DNA of 6,631 nt from Fimenecus sp045633505 (lineage in GTDB: Bacteria; Bacillota; Clostridia; Oscillospirales; Acutalibacteraceae): positions 1 to 6,631 of the forward strand of contig JAZQYK010000009.1 of assembly GCA_045633505.1 (NCBI GenBank), written 5' to 3'. Positions within the stretch are counted from its first letter, which is position 1. Each line of letters starts with the position of its first letter. Below are positions 1-5,257 of the stretch, one piece after another. The notes below the pieces were generated by a model. The model saw nothing but the letters and a program-made list of their open reading frames with translations. It was not told the DNA's origin and did not search any database. The position numbers and the translations under genes were made by a program.

Positions 1-109
1 GGGCTGTACCCTCTTGTGTTGAGATTCGACCACTTGCAGCAGTAACCTTTTCGTCAGTATCTGTCATACCAATAATGAGTACTGTACTTTTATTGTAATC
101 GTATGCCAT
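1..109 (-). CDS. N-terminal fragment, possible flavin-dependent thymidylate synthase (ThyX)
   Basis: Only the first 36 codons are present; the gene continues past the left edge. Reading the minus strand, ATG at 109-107 is preceded by an AGAGGGA ribosome binding site (121-115) five bases upstream, and an extended -10 promoter lies further up. The peptide starts MAYDYNKSTVLIIGMTDTDE and continues KVTAASGRISTQEGTA. The pattern T-x-x-x-EKV-x-AA-x-x-R followed by a small/polar stretch resembles the ThyX N-terminus (typically YTPDPEKVVAAAARLCYS), where FAD-dependent dUMP methylation uses methylene-THF. The ThyX RHR-type signature would lie outside the window, so it cannot be checked. The divergent dTMP kinase, which acts on the ThyX product, adds contextual support. 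The match is by memory and short; a different family remains possible. Confidence 0.5.
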   Translation of the reverse strand, partial: MAYDYNKSTVLIIGMTDTDEKVTAASGRISTQEGTA

Positions 110-149
110 AAAAATCCCTCTTTTTCACGAAATACTTTTTATCTTGATT

Positions 150-178
150 ATTGTAACATAAAAAAAATAAGTATGCAA
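150..178 (-). promoter_or_regulatory. Predicted sigma-A promoter for the left-hand minus-strand gene
   Basis: On the minus strand, TTGCAT (178-173) is followed by exactly 17 bases and then TACAAT (155-150). A TG sits one base upstream of the -10, giving an extended -10 (TGTTACAAT). Transcription would start near 143, leaving a leader of roughly 34 nt before the ATG at 109. Both boxes are close to the housekeeping consensus, but the whole region is AT-rich, so chance matches are common. Confidence 0.6.
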
Positions 179-226
179 TAATTGATTTATTGTTTTAATG
201 CTTGTGTTTTTTATTTGCATTTAATA

Positions 227-255
227 TTGTATTATTAAAAATTATTTGTTATAAT
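227..255 (+). promoter_or_regulatory. Predicted sigma-A promoter for the tmk operon
   Basis: A perfect TATAAT -10 box (250-255) lies 17 bases after TTGTAT (227-232), a weak three-of-six -35 match. Initiation would fall near 262, about 30 nt before the tmk ATG at 293. It is the best candidate for driving the whole seven-gene run, since later junctions leave almost no intergenic DNA. A second, poorer -10-like TATAAC occurs at 264-269. Confidence 0.55.
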
Positions 256-287
256 ATATTTTGTATAACTATGTAGGTTGGTGTATT

Positions 288-296
288 ATGCTATGA
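288..296 (+). other. Two-codon minimal ORF overlapping the tmk start
   Basis: ATG CTA TGA at 288-296 encodes Met-Leu-stop, and its stop overlaps the tmk ATG in an ATGA tetranucleotide (293-296). The only SD-like bases in the leader, AGG at 275-277, are 10 nt from this ATG but 15 nt from the tmk ATG, so ribosomes could load here and reinitiate on tmk. A further ATG TAG start-stop lies at 271-276. No conservation data are available, so this may be coincidence. Confidence 0.25.
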
Positions 297-961
297 ACAG
301 AAAAATGATTGTTATTGAAGGGCTTGACGGCAGTGGCAAATCAACTCAGGTTGAGCTTCTCAAATCAAAACTGTTGGAGAACAATATTCATCTTCGACAA
401 ATTAAATTACCTGATTATGACAACAAATCAAGTACGCTTGTAAAAATGTATTTAAACGGTGAATTCGGCAGTAATCCTCAAGACGTAAATATTTATTCCG
501 CATCGCTTTTTTACGCAGTTGACAGATATGCAAGTTACAAGAACATCTGGGGTAATGATTACAACAACGGCACACTCATTTTAGCCGACCGTTACACAAC
601 CTCAAACGCCGTTCATCAAACAGTAAAATTGCCAAAAGAAGAATGGGACAAGTATCTTGACTGGCTTTTCCACACAGAATATGAAATGATGGAAATTCCA
701 AAGCCCGATGCAGTAATTTATCTTGATATGGACGTGGACATTTCTCAACGTCTTATGTCAATGCGATATAACGGCGAGGAAACAAAAAAAGACGTCCACG
801 AAGCTAACGTTGAATATTTAAAGGCTTGTCGTGAAGCTGCGCTTTATACTGCAAACCGCTTTGGTTGGAATGTTGTTAAATGTTTTGAGGGCAACGAGCC
901 GTTATCTATCGAAGAAATTGGAAATACTATCTTTAACATTGTTAAGGAGATTATTGAATGA
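293..961 (+). CDS. tmk: Thymidylate (dTMP) kinase, divergent Clostridia-type
   Basis: This cytosolic enzyme phosphorylates dTMP to dTDP with ATP, an essential step to dTTP. The 222-residue product, a normal length for the family, has the P-loop GLDGSGKST at residues 10-18, a DR pair at 77-78 in the substrate-binding helix, the diagnostic DRY at 99-101, PKPDAVIYLD at 136-145 and an Arg/Lys-rich lid near 153-166 (ending in KKDVHE). The usual bacterial TREPGGT motif after strand 2 is replaced by LPDYD (39-43). ATG 293 is preferred over the in-frame TTG 278 and GTG 281 because MNRKMIVIEG directly precedes the first strand; ATG 305 (MIVIEG) is the alternative. The SD is weak. The end overlaps the next gene by 4 nt (ATGA). 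It lies divergent to a possible thymidylate synthase. Family assignment is firm; substrate breadth is not shown. Confidence 0.9.
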   Translation: MNRKMIVIEGLDGSGKSTQVELLKSKLLENNIHLRQIKLPDYDNKSSTLVKMYLNGEFGSNPQDVNIYSASLFYAVDRYASYKNIWGNDYNNGTLILADRYTTSNAVHQTVKLPKEEWDKYLDWLFHTEYEMMEIPKPDAVIYLDMDVDISQRLMSMRYNGEETKKDVHEANVEYLKACREAALYTANRFGWNVVKCFEGNEPLSIEEIGNTIFNIVKEIIE

Positions 962-1842
962 TTTTTCACACCCCTACCCTTGCAGATGCAATTTGGGTAA
1001 AAAAAGCCTTCCTTGAAGGACGGACTGATTGCTGTGAATATTGCTTCGGCAACATTTATATGTGGTCGCAAATTTATGACAACAGAATTTTAAATGACAA
1101 CGGAATTTTTGTTTCCGCTGATTTTACGGACAAGCCTGTTTTTTGCTATCCCATCGGCAACGGTGACAAAAAAGCTACTATCCAAAGGCTGATTGAATAC
1201 ACGAAACAGAATAATGTTCCTCTTGAATTTTTCGGTATGACCGAAAAAGACCGTGATGAATTAAACTTGCTTTTTCCCGATACGTTTGAAATTCACGAAG
1301 AACGCGACTTTTTCGACTATCTTTACACAAGCGAAAGTCTGGCTTCACTTTCAGGCAGAAAACTTGCAAGTAAAAGAAATCATATTTCATATTTTGAGAG
1401 GACATTTGATTGGAAATATGAGTCAATAACACCTGACAACATTCACAAGTGTTCACTATTAAACGACCATTGGGAAAAACTTAACCGAGAGAAAAATCCC
1501 GAAGAAATCGGTGAAGAAAACACGGCCATTAAAATAGCCTTGGAAAATTATTTTGATTTAGGCTTTGAGGGTGGACTTCTCACAATTCAGGATGAGGCAG
1601 TTGCATTTACCTTTGGTGAAAGACTTAACGGCAACACCTTCTGCACTCACGTTGAAAAGGCTTACGGTAATATCCGCGGCGCTTACCAAATGATAAACCG
1701 TGAATTTGCAAGACAATTGCAGGACAGATATGAATTTATTAACCGTGAAGAAGACACGGGCAGTGAGGGACTCAGACAAGCAAAATTATCTTATCACCCA
1801 CATCGATTGATTGTTAAATATTCAGCAATATATAAGGACTAA
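958..1842 (+). CDS. DUF2156 / phosphatidylglycerol lysyltransferase C-terminal-like protein
   Basis: The 294-residue protein is soluble, with no membrane segment or signal peptide. It matches the DUF2156 (LPG_synthase_C) family, a tandem GNAT-like fold seen at the C-terminus of MprF and in many stand-alone Clostridial proteins. Recognisable pieces are DYLYTSESLASLSGRK (120-135), KRNHI (139-143), HVEKAYGNIRGAYQ (231-244), INREEDTGSEGLR (261-273) and AKLSYHP (275-281). MprF uses this domain to move an aminoacyl group from tRNA to lipid, but MprF's flippase helices are absent here, so lipid lysylation should not be assumed; the substrate is unknown. An AAGGAG site at 944-949 sits 8 nt before the ATG, inside the end of tmk, and the 4-nt overlap implies coupling. 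It is followed two bases later by another acyltransferase-fold gene. Confidence 0.8.
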   Translation: MIFHTPTLADAIWVKKAFLEGRTDCCEYCFGNIYMWSQIYDNRILNDNGIFVSADFTDKPVFCYPIGNGDKKATIQRLIEYTKQNNVPLEFFGMTEKDRDELNLLFPDTFEIHEERDFFDYLYTSESLASLSGRKLASKRNHISYFERTFDWKYESITPDNIHKCSLLNDHWEKLNREKNPEEIGEENTAIKIALENYFDLGFEGGLLTIQDEAVAFTFGERLNGNTFCTHVEKAYGNIRGAYQMINREFARQLQDRYEFINREEDTGSEGLRQAKLSYHPHRLIVKYSAIYKD

Positions 1843-1844
1843 TT

Positions 1845-2564
1845 ATGATTGATTTTGCATCACTTTCTGACAGGAATGCATTGTCTTCAATGTGGCAAAG
1901 CATTTTTCTTGAGGACGAGGAAATAACCGAATACTTTTTTGACAACATTTTCGGCGATATTATTACGCCCATCATCCGTATTGACGGTGAAATTGTCTCT
2001 TCACTTTTCTTGCTTGATTGCAAAATCGGTGAGCACAGGGGCAAATGCGTTTATTGTGCAATGACGAAATATGCTCATCGCGGTAAAGGTTATATGGAAA
2101 CCTTGCTTGATTATTCTTATAAAATCTGCCTTGAAAACGGATTTGAATTTTTAGTTTTAGTCCCCGCCGAAAAATCTCTTTTTGAGTATTATAAAAAACG
2201 TGGGTTTGAAAATTTCGGTATTCGCAGAGGTTATGTTTTCGAAGGAAGCATCCCGAAAAGCAAAGAAAAACTCGATTTTGACTGTGAGTTGAATTTCGGT
2301 GAGGATATTTTGAAGCATTGGAAAAACGCTTGTGTTTATTACGGCGGTGAAATCGCAGATTTCGGTATGATTTTTGATGATGAGAATGTGATTATCCGTA
2401 ATGCCGATTGTGATTTTGATGATATTCCTGAAAGTTACAAAAAATCAGGCAACATTATTCAGGGCAACGTTACCTTTGGTGAGTGTGAGTCCCCTGCTAT
2501 GATTAAAACTGAAAACAAAAACATTAAAAATATGAATTGTTATATTGGCGTTACTTTGGAGTGA
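1845..2564 (+). CDS. GNAT family N-acetyltransferase
   Basis: The 239-residue protein has a GNAT domain in its first half, expected to transfer an acyl group from acyl-CoA to an amine. The acyl-CoA pyrophosphate-binding motif A is visible as AMTKYAHRGKGYMETLL (72-88, RGKGYM at 79-84), followed by the strand LVLVPAEKSL (103-112) and the motif B element YYKKRGF (115-121). Residues from about 130 on are an acidic, Asp/Glu-rich extension without a motif I recognise; it may be a second degenerate domain, as in two-domain acetyltransferases. ATG 1845 has AAGGA (1834-1838) six bases upstream, within the end of the preceding gene, and the gap is only 2 nt. The substrate cannot be inferred. Its pairing with a DUF2156 protein, itself built on a related fold, may be functional or simple operon packing. 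Confidence 0.82.
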   Translation: MIDFASLSDRNALSSMWQSIFLEDEEITEYFFDNIFGDIITPIIRIDGEIVSSLFLLDCKIGEHRGKCVYCAMTKYAHRGKGYMETLLDYSYKICLENGFEFLVLVPAEKSLFEYYKKRGFENFGIRRGYVFEGSIPKSKEKLDFDCELNFGEDILKHWKNACVYYGGEIADFGMIFDDENVIIRNADCDFDDIPESYKKSGNIIQGNVTFGECESPAMIKTENKNIKNMNCYIGVTLE

Positions 2565-2568
2565 GATT

Positions 2569-3117
2569 ATGATTTATGTATTTTTAGCAAACGGATTTGA
2601 AGAAATTGAAGCATTGGCGGTTGTTGACGTGCTTCGCCGTGCAGAATTAGACGTATTAACGGTTGGCGTCGGTGAGGATTTCATCATCGGCTCACATCAA
2701 ATTCCCGTAGCTTGTGATATTCCCGAAAAGGCTTTGGTGCTTGATGAAAAAGTGGAGGCTATCGTGCTTCCCGGCGGTATGCCCGGCACGTTAAATCTTG
2801 AAAAAAGCGCTACCGTGCAAAAGGCAATTGACTGGGCAACAGAAAACGGCAAACTTGTTTGCGCAATCTGCGCGGCACCGTCAATTTTAGGTCACAAAGG
2901 ACTTTTGGACGGCAAGACTGCCACTTGCTTCCCAGGATTTGAAGATGAACTTTTTGGTGCAACGGTTTCAAAGGATTTCGTTGTTAAAGACGGTAACGTT
3001 ATCACAGCTCGCGGTATGGGTAGTGCTATTGAATTTGGTTTGCAGATTGCAGAAATTCTGACAAATCCACTTGAAGTCAAAAAAATCCGTGCATCATTAC
3101 AGATTTTCAATGGATAA
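2569..3117 (+). CDS. DJ-1/PfpI family protein (ThiJ/YajL-like)
   Basis: This 182-residue protein is full length for the DJ-1 subgroup. It has the N-terminal ANGFEEIEALAVVDVLRRA pattern with the conserved glutamate at about residue 14, LPGGMPG at 67-73, the nucleophile elbow AICAAPSIL with Cys101 (99-107), and the C-terminal TARGMGSAIEFGLQI element (146-160). The Glu plus reactive Cys arrangement is that of DJ-1/YajL, proteins linked to oxidative and carbonyl stress handling; deglycase, chaperone and protease roles have all been proposed for the family, so no single activity is assigned. ATG 2569 is chosen over the in-frame TTG 2545 because GGAG (2558-2561) lies 7 nt upstream and MIYVFLANGFEE is the usual family start. 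The gap from the previous stop is 4 nt, and the end overlaps the next gene by 8 nt. Confidence 0.88.
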   Translation: MIYVFLANGFEEIEALAVVDVLRRAELDVLTVGVGEDFIIGSHQIPVACDIPEKALVLDEKVEAIVLPGGMPGTLNLEKSATVQKAIDWATENGKLVCAICAAPSILGHKGLLDGKTATCFPGFEDELFGATVSKDFVVKDGNVITARGMGSAIEFGLQIAEILTNPLEVKKIRASLQIFNG

Positions 3118-3664
3118 AAAGCAATTACGGAAATCGCTTAAAGAAAAGCGAAAGGATATCCCCCTTTCCAAAAAGGTAATAATGGACAAAGTCATCAGCG
3201 ACACGATAATCAACAGCGAATGCTTTAAAAATGCTCGGCAAGTGCTTGTTTTCGCGTCAACTGATGATGAATTTGACACTCGTTACATAATTGAGCGTTG
3301 CAGAATGCTTTGCAAACGAGTTTTCTATCCCGTCTGCCTTGACAAAATGGGAAAAATGGAGTTTTTGAAGGTTGACTCAGCCAATGATTTGCAATTTGGA
3401 ACGTATAACCTTCTTGAACCAAAACAAACCTTACAGAAATATATCCCGAAAGAAAAGGATTTAATCATTGTCCCCTGCCTTGCCGCTGACGAAAGCAAAA
3501 ATCGCATCGGTTACGGCAAAGGGAATTGCGACAGATTTTTAAAGGATTTTAACGGTGTCAGCATTTGTCCGTGCTACAGCGAACTGTTGACAGACTCACT
3601 GCCCACCGATAAATATGATGTTAAAATAGATATTATTGTTACAGATAAGGAGGTAATCCGATGA
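3110..3664 (+). CDS. 5-formyltetrahydrofolate cyclo-ligase family protein (MTHFS)
   Basis: The family converts 5-formyl-THF to 5,10-methenyl-THF with ATP, returning stored folate to one-carbon metabolism. The 184-residue product has the usual length and order: basic N-terminus KKQLRKSLKEKRK (3-15), the FGTYNLLEP segment (96-104), IIVPCLAAD (119-127), RIGYGKG (132-138) followed by NCDRFL (139-144), and LPTDKYDVKIDIIVTD (164-179). Deviations from the common form are NC where the signature normally reads YY (GKGYYDR), VPC where VPG is usual, and KYD where PHD is usual, so activity could be altered. ATG 3110 is chosen because MDKKQLRK matches family starts; it overlaps the DJ-1 stop by 8 nt and has no visible SD, so initiation probably depends on coupling. 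The in-frame TTG 3071 would add 13 atypical residues. Confidence 0.85.
   Translation: MDKKQLRKSLKEKRKDIPLSKKVIMDKVISDTIINSECFKNARQVLVFASTDDEFDTRYIIERCRMLCKRVFYPVCLDKMGKMEFLKVDSANDLQFGTYNLLEPKQTLQKYIPKEKDLIIVPCLAADESKNRIGYGKGNCDRFLKDFNGVSICPCYSELLTDSLPTDKYDVKIDIIVTDKEVIR
3587..3615 (+). promoter_or_regulatory. Weak candidate internal promoter upstream of mltG
   Basis: A perfect TTGACA (3587-3592) occurs inside the cyclo-ligase gene, about 70 nt before mltG. At 17-nt spacing the -10 would be TAAATA (3610-3615), a poor match; the better TATGAT (3614-3619) is 21 nt away, which is too far for a normal promoter. Listed because only the -35 is strong. Confidence 0.2.
3646..3654 (+). promoter_or_regulatory. 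Near-perfect ribosome binding site of mltG
   Basis: TAAGGAGGT is fully complementary to the anti-SD end of 16S rRNA and sits 6 nt before ATG 3661. It lies within the last codons of the cyclo-ligase gene and is the strongest SD in the window, fixing the mltG start and suggesting that mltG is translated well on its own rather than only by coupling. Confidence 0.85.
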
Positions 3665-5253
3665 ATAAATTCTCAGACGGATTTTCCGACAACTCTTATG
3701 AGGACCTTTTAAACGAATACGCAGGTGACTCATTAGGCTCAAATCAAGCTAAAAAGGCGGAGGTTAAAAACCCCGTGCCGCAAAAAACACCACAGCCTGT
3801 AAAAACAGCGCCCGTTAGAAAGGAACCCGTGAAGCAGACTGTCAAAAAACCTATGGAAGAGCCTGTTTTCAACATTGACGTTTCAAAGAAAAAGCCTGTA
3901 AACAATCAGGATTTCGGTCTTATTAAGTCATTTGAGGAAGAAAATGCAGAAAGAAAGACTGCCCCTGCATCTACCACAATGAAATTCAAAAAGATGTCAG
4001 GAAATAGCGCTTCACAGCCGGTCATTGAAAAAAGATACGTTCAGCAAAAGCAATCTGTCAACGACAGATTAAGCGCCGTTAAACGTAAGGCTTACAATAA
4101 GGTTTATAAGGACAATACTGACGGACAAAAGAAAAAGCAGAAGTTAAGTTTTAACGCAATCATCGTAAAAATCATTGATGCTTTACAAAACAACAAAAAG
4201 GCTTTTATCATCTTTGGTTGTTGCATACTTATTGCTTTTGTAGTTTCAGGAATAGCGCTCAGCTGTATCAACGACGTTCTTGCAATTAACCGTGACGATT
4301 CGAAAATCGTTGAGGTTATGCTCCCGAATGATGCCGACACAAGCGATGCTGTTCGAGTTCTTGACAAAGCAGGACTTATTAACAATTCAATATTCTGTAA
4401 CATTTATCTTAAAATGATGAATTATTCTGATGACAACTACCTTCCCGGTGTTTATTATTTCACCGCAAATATGGGTGTGGAAAAGATGATTACCCGTTTC
4501 AAGACGAGCACGACGAGAGGTGCGGTAATCAGCGTTACCATCCCTGAAGGTTATACGATTGACCAGATTTTCAACAGACTTGAAAAGAACGAGATTTGTT
4601 CAGCATCTTCACTTTACAAAACAATTGAGTCGATTGATTTCAGTTCGGAATATGAGTTCGTTGCAAAAATTGAAAATAAGGAAGAAAGATATCACGCGCT
4701 TGAGGGTTATTTCTTCCCTGCAACTTATGAATTTGAGCAAGGCGCTGACCCTGCAACAGTTATCCGTGAATTCCTTGACACGTTTGAGAAAAAATGGACG
4801 GAAGAATATGCAAAAAAAGCCGAATCTCTCGGCAAATCAACTGACGATATAATCAGAATTGCATCTATTATTGAAAAAGAAGGTGCAAACAAAGACCAGT
4901 TCGCACTTGTTTCATCAGTTCTTCACAACCGTCTTAACCGTTCGGGACTTTACCCGACGCTTGACTGTGACTCAACAAAGGACTACGTTACAAACACAAT
5001 TTCCGAAAGAGTAAGCACTCCTTCAAAGCTTAACGCATATATCCTTGCTTACAGCACTTATGAACGTGCGGGACTTCCTGCGGGTTCAATCTGTAACCCC
5101 GGTACTGCGGCTATTGAAGCAGCGCTTAACCCTGACTCAACTCAATACTATTTCTTTGCCCACGATAACAACAAAAAGATTTATATGGCAAAGACGATTG
5201 AGGAGCATAATGCTAACAGAAGAACTATCGAAAAAGTAAACGCAGAGGATTGA
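3661..5253 (+). CDS. mltG: Endolytic murein transglycosylase MltG (YceG-like)
   Basis: MltG is an inner-membrane lytic transglycosylase that cuts nascent glycan strands and so helps set glycan length. The 530-residue protein has a long, low-complexity cytoplasmic tail rich in Lys, Pro, Gln and Glu (1 to about 178), one membrane helix (about 180-203), a LysM-like subdomain (about 216-290, with LPGVYYF at 261-267), then the YceG catalytic domain. The catalytic domain shows IPEGYTIDQI (294-303), EGYFFPATYEF (348-358), ASIIEKEG (401-408) with the expected catalytic Glu at about 405, HNRL (422-425), AGLPAGSICNPG (470-481), and TIEEHNANR (512-520). The usual DPT after the HNRL helix reads DST (437-439). 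The E. coli protein is about 340 residues, so the tail accounts for the extra length. It overlaps the cyclo-ligase by 4 nt and is followed by a U32 gene. Confidence 0.93.
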   Translation: MNKFSDGFSDNSYEDLLNEYAGDSLGSNQAKKAEVKNPVPQKTPQPVKTAPVRKEPVKQTVKKPMEEPVFNIDVSKKKPVNNQDFGLIKSFEEENAERKTAPASTTMKFKKMSGNSASQPVIEKRYVQQKQSVNDRLSAVKRKAYNKVYKDNTDGQKKKQKLSFNAIIVKIIDALQNNKKAFIIFGCCILIAFVVSGIALSCINDVLAINRDDSKIVEVMLPNDADTSDAVRVLDKAGLINNSIFCNIYLKMMNYSDDNYLPGVYYFTANMGVEKMITRFKTSTTRGAVISVTIPEGYTIDQIFNRLEKNEICSASSLYKTIESIDFSSEYEFVAKIENKEERYHALEGYFFPATYEFEQGADPATVIREFLDTFEKKWTEEYAKKAESLGKSTDDIIRIASIIEKEGANKDQFALVSSVLHNRLNRSGLYPTLDCDSTKDYVTNTISERVSTPSKLNAYILAYSTYERAGLPAGSICNPGTAAIEAALNPDSTQYYFFAHDNNKKIYMAKTIEEHNANRRTIEKVNAED

Positions 5254-5257
5254 TAAA

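Noticed and set aside
110..277. Riboswitch or T-box in the divergent intergenic region
   Set aside because: Predicted leaders are only about 30 nt long, very AT-rich, and show no stable stem or conserved core.
278..292. TTG 278 or GTG 281 as the start of tmk
   Set aside because: They add VYYA-type residues not expected before the first strand and have an SD-like AGG only 0 to 3 nt away; ATG 293 gives a normal family N-terminus.
958..1842. Annotation as MprF (phosphatidylglycerol lysyltransferase)
   Set aside because: Only the soluble C-terminal-like domain is present and there are no membrane helices, so the lipid-modifying function is not supported.
2545..2568. TTG 2545 as the start of the DJ-1 gene
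   Set aside because: It lies inside the GNAT gene, has no SD and adds eight atypical residues; ATG 2569 has GGAG at good spacing.
4104..4403. Minus-strand open frame of 99 codons inside mltG
   Set aside because: It lies wholly opposite the membrane helix and the start of the LysM-like part of mltG, has no recognisable motif, and is best explained as an antisense shadow.
4559..4852. Plus-strand open frame of 97 codons in another frame of mltG
   Set aside because: Basic, low-complexity translation without motifs, fully inside the mltG catalytic region; a shadow frame.
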